Shown here one piece after another: positions 1 to 5,230 of a stretch of 5,317 bases of DNA. Where the stretch lies: contig WAJY01000039.1 of NCBI GenBank assembly GCA_015523645.1, forward strand, positions 1 through 5,317, in the 5' to 3' direction. Position 1 is the first letter of the stretch; each line of letters starts with the position of its first letter. The notes under the pieces were generated by a model that saw nothing but the letters and a program-made list of their open reading frames with translations, ran no database searches and was not told the DNA's origin. The position numbers and the translations under genes were made by a program. Source of the stretch: Geoglobus sp. (GTDB taxonomy: Archaea; Halobacteriota; Archaeoglobi; Archaeoglobales; Archaeoglobaceae).

Positions 1-8
1 ATGAAAAG

Positions 9-293
9 ATGAATGATATCGATTCTGTTGTTTCGGAGATATCATCAAAGTTGGAAACCACACCAACACCGGAAAAAACGCAGACACCACCTCCTGAAAA
101 AACACCGGAAAGCACACCAGTTTCAGAAAGAATCTCGGGATTTTTCTCAGGAATTTCCAGTTGGTTCTCCCAAAACAGCAGACTTGTTCTGATGGCTGCT
201 GGTGCACTTCTAGTTATCGGATTGGGAGGATATGCTGGATACAGAGGTTTCAAGAGCTACATTAGAAGAAGAAAGTGGGATGAACTCAAGTAA
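9..293 (+). CDS. Thr/Pro-rich single-pass membrane protein, possibly the C-terminal part of a longer gene
   Basis: I do not recognise this protein. From the ATG at 9 it has 94 residues: a short polar N-terminus (1-16), a Thr/Pro/Glu-rich linker (17-38) in which PEKT occurs twice, an amphipathic Phe/Trp/Ser stretch (42-55), one membrane helix (about 59-78), and a basic tail with RRRK at 86-89. The basic tail suggests a cytoplasmic C-terminus with the Thr/Pro linker outside. There is no signal peptide. The frame is open to the left edge (GAA AAG precede the ATG) and no ribosome binding site is visible in the eight preceding bases, so the true start may lie outside the window. A Thr/Pro linker, one helix and a basic end is a common layout for the membrane anchor of archaeal surface proteins, which would fit a truncated view. 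The gene converges with the minus-strand cluster. Coding is likely; function is unknown. Confidence 0.7.
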   Translation: MNDIDSVVSEISSKLETTPTPEKTQTPPPEKTPESTPVSERISGFFSGISSWFSQNSRLVLMAAGALLVIGLGGYAGYRGFKSYIRRRKWDELK

Positions 294-331
294 AAAATTG
301 TTCCTTTCCACAAGTTTTACAACAAACCTGT

Positions 332-613
332 TTATTTCATAAAGCGGAGAACCATATCTTCTTTCGAGTCTTGAAACATCTTTCTGCGCTTTACAATTTC
401 CCTCACAATTTCAATGAAATCTTGCGGATTTTCTTCTCCAATTTTTTTAAAGTAATTTAAAACAGCCTTTTTCCAGTCGAAGTTGTTTTTTGCAATCTCC
501 CTGATTATGTAGGGTATTTCAAGATCTTGAATGGTAATAATTCTCATTCCCCATGACAGAGAATCTTTTTGAGATGAAACTGGAAAAGCGAGCTTTTCAG
601 ACTCGAAAAACAA
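332..613 (-). CDS. Helical hypothetical protein, probably the detached C-terminal part of the ferredoxin gene
   Basis: A charged, mostly helical 93-residue protein with no membrane segment, no cysteine pair and no motif I recognise, ending in TAA at 332-334. The listed start is TTG at 613, the first accepted start codon after the TGA at 707-709, with a GATGAGG sequence eight bases upstream (622-628). The same frame stays open and protein-like from 706 to 614, with about 31 further codons containing segments such as GLRLLERYAESG and PEKELDEELL. There is no ATG, GTG or TTG among them. The coding sequence therefore looks longer than this start allows and joins the ferredoxin without a frame shift. 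It may be a real separate gene using TTG, the downstream half of a gene broken by a nonsense change, or part of a readthrough product. It is last in the minus-strand cluster. Confidence 0.5.
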   Translation of the reverse strand: MFFESEKLAFPVSSQKDSLSWGMRIITIQDLEIPYIIREIAKNNFDWKKAVLNYFKKIGEENPQDFIEIVREIVKRRKMFQDSKEDMVLRFMK

Positions 614-706
614 GAGAAGTTCCTCATCAAGTTCTTTTTCTGGAATAATCCCAGACTCAGCATATCTCTCAAGCAGTCTTAGACCCTTAACAGCAATAGC
701 ATCATA

Positions 707-709
707 TCA
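707..709 (-). other. In-frame TGA between ferredoxin and downstream coding frame
   Basis: Reading the minus strand, the ferredoxin frame ends LIKMD then TGA, and the following codons in the same frame (YDAIAVKGLRLL and onward) continue with protein-like composition to the TAA at 332. Out-of-frame ATGs just after the TGA run into a stop within a few codons, so simple restart there does not give the downstream protein. A one-base change from TGG (Trp) would produce this TGA. It may be a true stop, a recent nonsense mutation, a sequencing error or a recoded codon. Confidence 0.6.
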
Positions 710-880
710 ATCCATTTTTATTAGAGCGCCGTATGGGCATACCTCAACACACTTATAGCATTCTGAGCATTTTTCGGGATCTATTCTGACAACCTTTCCG
801 CCCTCCCTTATTATCGCATCTGTAGGGCACACCTGAGAGCACTTGCCACATCCCTGACAACCGAGAATTGCCGGAGGCAT
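707..880 (-). CDS. 2[4Fe-4S] ferredoxin
   Basis: A 57-residue low-potential electron carrier, expected in the cytoplasm. It carries two complete cluster motifs: C8-x2-C11-x2-C14-x3-C18-P and C38-x2-C41-x2-C44-x3-C48-P, separated by the usual turn and strand region ([11 protein letters not shown]). All eight ligands are present, so two [4Fe-4S] clusters are expected. The ATG at 880 lies three bases after the stop of the upstream regulator, and GGGGAG at 887-892, inside the last codons of that gene, sits six bases before it, so the two are probably translationally coupled. The length fits a minimal clostridial-type ferredoxin, so the product may be functional as it stands. The frame nevertheless continues past the TGA for about 125 codons, so the intact ancestral protein may have been a ferredoxin domain fused to a helical C-terminal domain. 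The redox partner is not identifiable here. Confidence 0.9.
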   Translation of the reverse strand: MPPAILGCQGCGKCSQVCPTDAIIREGGKVVRIDPEKCSECYKCVEVCPYGALIKMD

Positions 881-883
881 CGC

Positions 884-1249
884 TCACTCCCCGTATTTCC
901 TCATGAACTCTTCAATGGCATCAACAACCTTGGCATACCAAGCATCAAGCACTTTTTTCATCTGCTCTCCAACTTCATGTGGGCTTACTGCTTTGTAGGT
1001 GTAGAAGTATCCACCACCTCTCAGCAGTTTTTTCTCCCTTATCACTATGCCTGCGAGCATGAGTTTTTGGAGGGATTTGTAGATTGCGTTTTCGCTCTTT
1101 CCAGAAATTGTGCTTATCTCTTCTATCTTCTTCTCTCCCTTCGATAGAAGTATCCTGTATATCTCCACGTCACTCTCATTCACACCAAAAAAGCACTCAA
1201 GAACGTTATCGCAGTTCAGTGTTGATATGGAATCTTTGATCGTTTTCAT
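884..1249 (-). CDS. TrmB-like winged helix-turn-helix transcriptional regulator
   Basis: A 121-residue single-domain DNA-binding protein of the archaeal TrmB/MarR-like type. Residues 16-38 match the usual first helix (a leucine-rich start, then NESDVEIYRILLSKG). Residues 41-50 (IEEISTISG) form the positioning helix, and 52-66 (SENAIYKSLQKLMLA) the recognition helix. Residues 67-88 form a wing with a GGG turn followed by aromatic residues, and 95-118 a final helix (QMKKVLDAWYAKVV) likely to support dimer formation. There is no sugar-binding C-terminal domain as in full-length TrmB, so the effector is unknown. Cys13 and Cys19 lie just before or within the first helix and could respond to redox state; this is inference from the neighbours. 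The ATG start is preceded by GGTGAGG at 1254-1260. The first 15 codons overlap the end of a small frame at 1206-1376. It probably regulates its own cluster. Confidence 0.85.
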   Translation of the reverse strand: MKTIKDSISTLNCDNVLECFFGVNESDVEIYRILLSKGEKKIEEISTISGKSENAIYKSLQKLMLAGIVIREKKLLRGGGYFYTYKAVSPHEVGEQMKKVLDAWYAKVVDAIEEFMRKYGE

Positions 1250-1376
1250 AAATCCTCACCAACTTTTCCCCAATGTTGGAGGCATTCTGAGCTAACCTTA
1301 AAAGCCCTCCAGGGTCTCTTGCTATCTGAAGATTTCTATAAAAATTTTCAGAAGGTATTTCCCTTTCATAGTGCAT
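1206..1376 (-). CDS. Small unrecognised protein between thioredoxin and regulator
   Basis: A 56-codon open frame from ATG at 1374-1376 to TAA at 1206-1208. The product is rich in Glu, Arg, Asn and Leu, with segments such as ENFYRNLQIARDPGGLL and LAQNASNIGEKLVRIYE, and reads like a soluble helical protein. Codon choice (AGA, AGG, ATA, GAA, GGA) matches the neighbouring genes. It starts 12 bases after the thioredoxin stop and is in the same frame as thioredoxin, with only the TGA at 1389-1391 between them. It overlaps the regulator start by 44 bases in another frame, which is long for a real gene pair. No good ribosome binding site precedes the ATG. No family is recognised. It could be a small operon member, an extended thioredoxin tail lost to a stop, or chance. 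Without it, about 140 bases between thioredoxin and regulator would be empty in an otherwise tight cluster. Confidence 0.45.
   Translation of the reverse strand: MHYEREIPSENFYRNLQIARDPGGLLRLAQNASNIGEKLVRIYENDQRFHINTELR
1254..1260 (-). promoter_or_regulatory. Ribosome binding site of the TrmB-like regulator
   Basis: GGTGAGG on the minus strand, four bases before the ATG at 1249. It supports that start over the downstream GTG at 1183, which would cut into the first helix of the DNA-binding domain. Confidence 0.6.
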
Positions 1377-1388
1377 CTCAGCAAGACA

Positions 1389-1712
1389 TCAAGCCTGTAT
1401 CTTTTCAAGAGCTTTCTCTATCTCTTTCCTAACAACACTTTCAGGCATCGCTCCAACGAAGCTGTTCACGACCTCACCTTTATAGAACATCATAACTGTT
1501 GGAATGCTGAATATTCCGTATTTCATTGCTATGTTTGGATTCTCATCGGTGTTGAGCTTTGCGAACTCAACTTCCTTAAACTCCTTTTCGAGCCTTTCAA
1601 GTATTGGTGTGAGCATTCTGCATGGCATGCACCACTCAGCCCAGAAGTCCACAAGAACGAGCTTTTCCCTGTTTATTTCTTCATTGAAGTTTTTCTCATT
1701 CAGTTCCTTCAC
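1389..1712 (-). CDS. trxA: Thioredoxin with WCMPC active site
   Basis: A thioredoxin-fold protein of 107 residues, the normal length for a single-domain thioredoxin. It reduces disulfides in cytoplasmic proteins by thiol exchange. The active site is FWAEWCMPCR (cysteines near 27 and 30), followed by the buried strand region (VEFAKLNTDENPNIAMKYGI), the cis-proline loop SIPT, and the terminal strand and helix (FYKGEVVNSFVGA onward). The CxxC dipeptide is Met-Pro instead of the usual Gly-Pro, which may alter redox potential or partner choice. I chose the GTG at 1712 because GGAGG (1720-1724) ends seven bases before it; the adjacent TTG at 1715 would be only four bases away. It lies 15 bases after the glutaredoxin-like gene, and the two are almost certainly co-transcribed. 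The electron donor, a thioredoxin reductase, is not in the window. Confidence 0.93.
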   Translation of the reverse strand: MKELNEKNFNEEINREKLVLVDFWAEWCMPCRMLTPILERLEKEFKEVEFAKLNTDENPNIAMKYGIFSIPTVMMFYKGEVVNSFVGAMPESVVRKEIEKALEKIQA

Positions 1713-1716
1713 CAAA

Positions 1717-1724
1717 TCACCTCC
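1717..1724 (-). promoter_or_regulatory. Ribosome binding site of thioredoxin
   Basis: GGAGGTGA on the minus strand, a near-perfect complement of the 16S rRNA tail. Its spacing decides the start: seven bases from GGAGG to the GTG at 1712, against four to the TTG at 1715. Confidence 0.75.
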
Positions 1725-1727
1725 TTT

Positions 1728-1988
1728 TTAGTTGTACTTGTATCTTTCAACAATTCTCCTCAGCTCACCCATTCTTGGCACTCCAAGGAGAACTTCTCTG
1801 TCGTTTATAATTATTGCTGGAACTCCTGAAATGCCAAACCTCATAGCCTCTCTCAGCCCCTCATCTGTCGTTACGCTTAGCTCAAGTGCAATAACATCCC
1901 TCTCCTCTTCTGCAAGCTGTTTAACAACCTCCCTCGCTTTTGGACAGTAGGGGCAAGTTGGAGATGTTAACAGCTTTAGGGTTATCAT
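1728..1988 (-). CDS. Glutaredoxin-like small redox protein (MJ0307-type)
   Basis: An 86-residue thioredoxin-fold protein of the short archaeal glutaredoxin-like family, to which MJ0307 of Methanocaldococcus belongs. It begins with a beta strand (MITLKLLTSPT), then the redox motif C12-P-Y-C15 at the head of the first helix. The middle carries a strand and helix (ALELSVTTDEGLREAMRFGI), then the cis-proline loop GVPA, the strand pair around IIINDREVLLG, and a final helix. CPYC is the classical glutaredoxin dithiol site, but proteins of this family often act as thioredoxins. I chose the ATG at 1988 because the ribosome binding site GAGGTGA (1996-2002) is seven bases away. The GTG at 1994 would be too close and would add only two residues. 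It is the first gene of the redox cluster, directly behind the TATA box near 2028 and 15 bases before thioredoxin. Confidence 0.9.
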   Translation of the reverse strand: MITLKLLTSPTCPYCPKAREVVKQLAEEERDVIALELSVTTDEGLREAMRFGISGVPAIIINDREVLLGVPRMGELRRIVERYKYN

Positions 1989-1995
1989 CTTCACA

Positions 1996-2002
1996 TCACC
2001 TC
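1996..2002 (-). promoter_or_regulatory. Ribosome binding site of the glutaredoxin-like gene
   Basis: GAGGTGA on the minus strand, seven bases before the ATG at 1988. It favours that ATG over the GTG at 1994. Confidence 0.65.
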
Positions 2003-2023
2003 AGATAATTGTATTAATTTGGA

Positions 2024-2032
2024 ATATATAAG
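2024..2032 (-). promoter_or_regulatory. TATA box of the redox cluster
   Basis: CTTATATAT on the minus strand, in an AT-rich gap between the membrane protein stop (2068) and the glutaredoxin-like start (1988). Archaeal transcription starts about 25 bases downstream of the TATA centre, which would be near 2002. That gives a very short leader beginning at the ribosome binding site. No obvious dyad operator is seen next to it. Confidence 0.6.
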
Positions 2033-2067
2033 TTATTAGTGGTTTTGACAAAAACGTTAAAAACTGA

Positions 2068-2742
2068 TTATGCATTACCCTTGCTAACCTCTCTCATAAT
2101 CTTAATCTCTCTCAGCAGTCTGTGAAGCTCGCCTGTTTTTGCAAGTTTGTGAATTAAATAGGAGAATGGAAGGTTTATTGCAAGTATGAAGGCTGGAATA
2201 AACCAGTAACTGTTTGTGCTAAAAAGAAAGATTAGATGAACTGCAAGAACTAGGTATTCAAGAAATATTGCTCCAGAGAAAAGAACTACTCTGTCCAAAG
2301 GCTCTGCTTTGAGATAGCTTTTATAGTTCATCTTAACTCCGAATTCAAAGGGAGTGTACTTGTAAAAGCCATCCACATCTATTCCGCTAATAATTGACCC
2401 TATGCACCTCCCAACTAGAAATGAGGTGTAGAGGACAGCAATTTCGCTTCCAAGAATGAAAATTGCCTTTATCAATCCATTTTCCATTTTGAGAGACACA
2501 TAGAAAAACAGAAGGTTGAAAAGAAAGAAAAGCATTGAAAAAAGAGCAAACCCTTCTCTGAATCCCATAACTGTTTCTTTCTCAAACAGCTCATCCCTTA
2601 TACGGCTTATTTTATTTATGATGACATCCTCATGGATCTTTTTTCTCTTAACATCTCCGACAAGCTTCCAGAAGTCCTTTCTGATGTTCTCTCCAGCTTC
2701 AAGTCTTCTCTCAATTTCGTTGATTTTTTGCAGGAGTTCCAC
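2068..2742 (-). CDS. Four-helix integral membrane protein of unknown function
   Basis: A 224-residue protein I do not recognise. Residues 1-58 are charged and helical (INEIERRLEAG, INKISRIRDELFEKE), with a coiled-coil look and probably cytoplasmic. Four membrane segments follow at about 65-84, 92-118, 151-174 and 179-197, and the C-terminus (198-224) is basic. An even number of helices places both ends on the same side, consistent with the cytoplasm. The loop between helices 2 and 3 (120-150) is unusual: GIDVDGFYKYTPFEFG, then NYKSYLK before Pro148 and Arg151. Its many Asp, Tyr, Phe and Lys residues look like a conserved functional loop, but I can assign no catalytic motif. The start is GTG at 2742, the only accepted start after an in-frame TAG upstream and before Met59. 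It has no ribosome binding site, but a TATA-like element lies about 27 bases upstream, pointing to a leaderless transcript. It is followed by the separately promoted redox cluster. Confidence 0.85.
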   Translation of the reverse strand: MELLQKINEIERRLEAGENIRKDFWKLVGDVKRKKIHEDVIINKISRIRDELFEKETVMGFREGFALFSMLFFLFNLLFFYVSLKMENGLIKAIFILGSEIAVLYTSFLVGRCIGSIISGIDVDGFYKYTPFEFGVKMNYKSYLKAEPLDRVVLFSGAIFLEYLVLAVHLIFLFSTNSYWFIPAFILAINLPFSYLIHKLAKTGELHRLLREIKIMREVSKGNA

Positions 2743-2765
2743 AATGAAAATCTTGATTAGCTAGA

Positions 2766-2780
2766 GATAAATGTTTTTAG
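2766..2780 (-). promoter_or_regulatory. Putative leaderless promoter of the membrane protein gene
   Basis: On the minus strand CTAAAAA is followed by CATTTATC, which resembles a BRE (purine-rich TFB site) plus TATA element. Its TATA part is centred about 27 bases before the GTG at 2742, the distance expected if transcription begins at the start codon itself. This agrees with the absence of a Shine-Dalgarno sequence there. Confidence 0.4.
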
Positions 2781-2817
2781 TTGATAATCCAAGACAATAG
2801 ACAAATTATAGTAATTG

Positions 2818-2826
2818 TTATATACT
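2818..2826 (+). promoter_or_regulatory. TATA box of the beta-helix surface protein
   Basis: TTATATACT on the plus strand lies about 50 bases before the ATG at 2871. Transcription would start near 2846-2850 and leave a leader of roughly 20-25 bases containing the GGTGG ribosome binding site. It shares the 128-base divergent region (2743-2870) with the promoter of the membrane protein gene. Confidence 0.5.
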
Positions 2827-2870
2827 ATGTATTGGTTTTTTAATCTAATTAACTTTCCTAGGTGGTGGGT

Positions 2871-5198
2871 ATGGGTAAGAGGTTATTTATTAAATTGCCG
2901 ATCGGACTTGCAATACTAATAATGTTGATTACTGCAATTGGAAACACTATCCTTCTTACATCGACAATGTATGTGGATGATGACGGCTACTGTAATGGAA
3001 ATGTTCCATGCTTCAAAAAAATTCAGTGGGCAATAAACAATGCGAGCGATGGAAATATTATAATCGTTTATAATGGAACTTACAAGGAAAATGTCGTTAT
3101 AGATAAAGAGATAACTTTAAAATCAGCCTCAACTCCAGTTATAGATGGCAATCAAGCTGGTCCTTGTATTACGATAAATGGGGATAATATTACAATAGAT
3201 GGCTTTGAACTGCTCAATTGTACGTACGGAATATACGCCAATCCGAGTGGAGTAGATAACGTTACCATCAAGAATAACAGAATTCATGATATTGTGAATA
3301 CAACTGGCTATGATGGAGTTGGCATACTCTTTTGGACAAACATAGACGGAGTGGATTTTGATGATATAAAGATTTTGAACAATACAATCTACAACAACGG
3401 CAGACAGGGAATATTTCTTGGCTCTATGGCATCTTCACCAGGAATCTCTGATGGAAACATAATCTCTGGAAATGCAATTTACAATAATGGAAATGATCCA
3501 TCTCCAATAGATCAGTATGGCATCCAGTTATCTTATGCGGATTATAACACAATTATAAATAATGATATCTATGGACATGACGACTGGTACTTTGCTTGTG
3601 GAATATACCTTATGGCATCATACAACAACACAATTCTGTACAATAATATTCACAACAATTTATATGGCATTGCTCAATGGGCTTGGAATAGGACTTCGAT
3701 TGGAGGTAATACCATAAATTACAACAACTTCTACAACAACACCGCATGGGGTGTGCGCAATTTTGATGCGACGATTGTGAATGCTACATCTAATTGGTGG
3801 GGGAATCTAACTGGGCCGTATCATCCGACATTGAATCCTGATGGGCAGGGAGATGATGTTAGTGATAATGTATTGTTTGCACCTTGGCTTGATGCACCTT
3901 ATCCGGGAGGACAACTATATACAGACGTCTTCATAGATGAAAACGGGAATGGAGTATGGGATGCTGGAGAACCGGCTTTTAATTCGATACAGGATGCAAT
4001 AAACAATTCAGCACCATACAGTACAATCAAGATCAATCCGGGATTGTATTCGAGTATTGTAATAAATAAACCGCTAAGGATTGTTGGTGATCCAAGCATA
4101 GATGCAAACGGTGGCATTGGAATATGGGTGAAAGCAAGCGATGTGCTGATAGAGAACATGATCGTATTCAATGGTTCCAAAGGTGTATATGTGTATAATA
4201 ATACCACCACATTGCAAAATGTTACAATAAGAAACTGCACAGCAAAACAAAATGACATTGGCATCTTTTTGAATGTAACTAAATACAGCAAGCTGGTAAA
4301 CAACAACATAACTCTAAACAATCTCACAGGTCTGTATCTTCTCGGGTCCGCATATAACGACATCATAAACAACAGCATTTCGTACAATAACAGAGATAGA
4401 GTTAGCGAGGCAGGTATACGCTTACAAAACTCGAATAACAACACATTCTCAGGGAATCAAGTGTTTAATAATTCGAAATATGGAGTTTGGTTAAATCACA
4501 GTAACTTCAACGAATTCATCGGGAATGACATAGTCTACAACTGTGGAGAAGAGATCGGTGTTTATCTGCTTAATAGCAACTCAAACAGCTTCATTTCAAA
4601 TAACGTATCCCGTAATACTGGAATTGGAATCTACATATACGACTCGGATTACAACAGATTTGTTAAAAATAATATAAATGAGAATGGAGTTGATGGAATT
4701 TCATTAGGTTATTTTGCAAACAATAATGTGATAACAGGAAATGACATCAATTCTAATGGGAGGTATGGAATTCATTTATTCAAATCCAACGACACAACGA
4801 TAATGGACAATACAATAATAAATAATGTTCACGGAATATATAATTACCGTTCATCATACAACACGATTGAGAGAAACTTGATAGAAGATAACAATATTTT
4901 TGACACGGGAATCCACATAGATTCTGGCTCAAACAATGAAATACACTACAACTGCCTCATAAATAATGAGCCTCAAGCTTATGATGACGGAGCGAACAAT
5001 AACTGGGATAGAAACTACTGGAATCCTCCTCCATCAGCAGATTATACAATTTTGGGAAGTGCTGGAAGCAGAGATAATGATCCATTGCAAAGTTGCCCCT
5101 TCTTTCCATCAAAAGTCCCTGCAGTATCCATCCAAGGCTTTTTCGCTTTGGCTGGACTGATAGCACTTGTTGCGATGCTGATGTTGAGGAGAAGATGA
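2871..5198 (+). CDS. Secreted NosD-like right-handed beta-helix protein with archaeosortase-type C-terminal tail
   Basis: A 775-residue surface protein. Residues 1-31 are a signal peptide (MGKRLFIK, then a hydrophobic core). The first beta-helix module begins at YVDDDGYC with the typical entry IQWAINNAS (51-59) and YNGTYKENVVI, and closes with NWWG (308-311) and FAPWL (336-340). A linker with a Ca-binding look, DENGNGVWDAGE (356-367), leads into the second entry, SIQDAINNSA, near 372-381. The second helix runs to about 745, with ten regular rungs at 464-700, and ends NYWNPPPSADYTILGSAG, a usual NosD-type finish. The tail VPAVSIQG (749-756), a hydrophobic helix and RRR resembles archaeosortase sorting signals. 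About 27 N-x-S/T sites suggest dense N-glycosylation. ATG at 2871 is chosen because AGGTGG precedes it; GTGs at 2862 and 2865 are alternatives. NosD similarity indicates fold only. Function may be surface layer, adhesion or carbohydrate binding. Confidence 0.9.
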   Translation: MGKRLFIKLPIGLAILIMLITAIGNTILLTSTMYVDDDGYCNGNVPCFKKIQWAINNASDGNIIIVYNGTYKENVVIDKEITLKSASTPVIDGNQAGPCITINGDNITIDGFELLNCTYGIYANPSGVDNVTIKNNRIHDIVNTTGYDGVGILFWTNIDGVDFDDIKILNNTIYNNGRQGIFLGSMASSPGISDGNIISGNAIYNNGNDPSPIDQYGIQLSYADYNTIINNDIYGHDDWYFACGIYLMASYNNTILYNNIHNNLYGIAQWAWNRTSIGGNTINYNNFYNNTAWGVRNFDATIVNATSNWWGNLTGPYHPTLNPDGQGDDVSDNVLFAPWLDAPYPGGQLYTDVFIDENGNGVWDAGEPAFNSIQDAINNSAPYSTIKINPGLYSSIVINKPLRIVGDPSIDANGGIGIWVKASDVLIENMIVFNGSKGVYVYNNTTTLQNVTIRNCTAKQNDIGIFLNVTKYSKLVNNNITLNNLTGLYLLGSAYNDIINNSISYNNRDRVSEAGIRLQNSNNNTFSGNQVFNNSKYGVWLNHSNFNEFIGNDIVYNCGEEIGVYLLNSNSNSFISNNVSRNTGIGIYIYDSDYNRFVKNNINENGVDGISLGYFANNNVITGNDINSNGRYGIHLFKSNDTTIMDNTIINNVHGIYNYRSSYNTIERNLIEDNNIFDTGIHIDSGSNNEIHYNCLINNEPQAYDDGANNNWDRNYWNPPPSADYTILGSAGSRDNDPLQSCPFFPSKVPAVSIQGFFALAGLIALVAMLMLRRR
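4260..4970 (+). repeat. Ten tandem beta-helix rungs (protein-level repeat)
   Basis: Residues 464-700 of the surface protein repeat a unit with the form G-[IVL]-x-[LI], then S-x-x-N-x-[IF], then N-x-[IV], then N-N. Successive G-I/V-x-L starts are spaced 23, 28, 23, 25, 23, 23, 24, 22 and 25 residues apart. This matches coils of a right-handed beta helix (PbH1/NosD repeat), with stacked Asn ladders. The repeats have diverged at the DNA level, so this is an old array rather than a fresh duplication. Confidence 0.8.
5112..5198 (+). other. Archaeosortase-type C-terminal sorting tail (VPXXXP-like, degenerate)
   Basis: The last 27 or so residues contain VPAVSIQG, then about 16 hydrophobic residues (FFALAGLIALVAMLML), then RRR. 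Archaeosortase substrates share this three-part layout, and VPXXXP-CTERM proteins carry VP, three residues, Pro, then a Gly two positions later. Here Ile replaces the second Pro while the Gly position is kept. The tail may still be processed, or it may act as a simple membrane anchor. Confidence 0.55.
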
Positions 5199-5200
5199 AA

Positions 5201-5230
5201 TTTTAGTTATATTTCATTTTATTTTAAATT
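5201..5230 (+). terminator. Poly-T-rich archaeal terminator after the surface protein
   Basis: Immediately after the TGA at 5196-5198 the plus strand has several T runs (TTTTAG, CATTTTATTTTAAATT). Archaeal RNA polymerase terminates at such T-rich tracts without needing a strong hairpin, and no convincing stem is visible. The rest of the window to 5317 is AT-rich with no gene I can support. Confidence 0.45.

Noticed and set aside
292..297. Six-T run on the minus strand as terminator of the redox cluster
   Set aside because: It is short, sits at the stop codon of the convergent gene and has no supporting second tract. Possible but too weak to annotate.
707..709. Selenocysteine or general UGA reassignment as the explanation of the in-frame TGA
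   Set aside because: Other genes here (thioredoxin, regulator, surface protein after RRR) end naturally at TGA, so UGA is a stop in this genome. No selenoprotein motif or adjacent structure is evident, and Sec is not known in Archaeoglobales-type archaea. Kept only as a check in the finding.
1371..1829. 152-codon plus-strand open frame across the thioredoxin and glutaredoxin-like genes
   Set aside because: It is a mirror of two clearly real genes with diagnostic CxxC and cis-Pro motifs on the other strand.
3899..4444. 181-codon open frame on the minus strand inside the surface protein gene
   Set aside because: It lies wholly antisense to a well-supported beta-helix coding region and has no recognisable domain or ribosome binding site. 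Long antisense frames are expected opposite Asn/Ile-rich sequence.
4260..4970. CRISPR-like or DNA-level tandem repeat in the Asn-rich region
   Set aside because: The periodicity is in the protein (22-28 residue rungs). The DNA units are diverged and keep the reading frame, with no constant repeat and spacer pattern.
2871..5198. Naming the surface protein NosD (copper delivery to nitrous oxide reductase)
   Set aside because: The similarity is to the beta-helix repeat only. There are no nos genes nearby, and the protein carries its own surface-anchoring tail.
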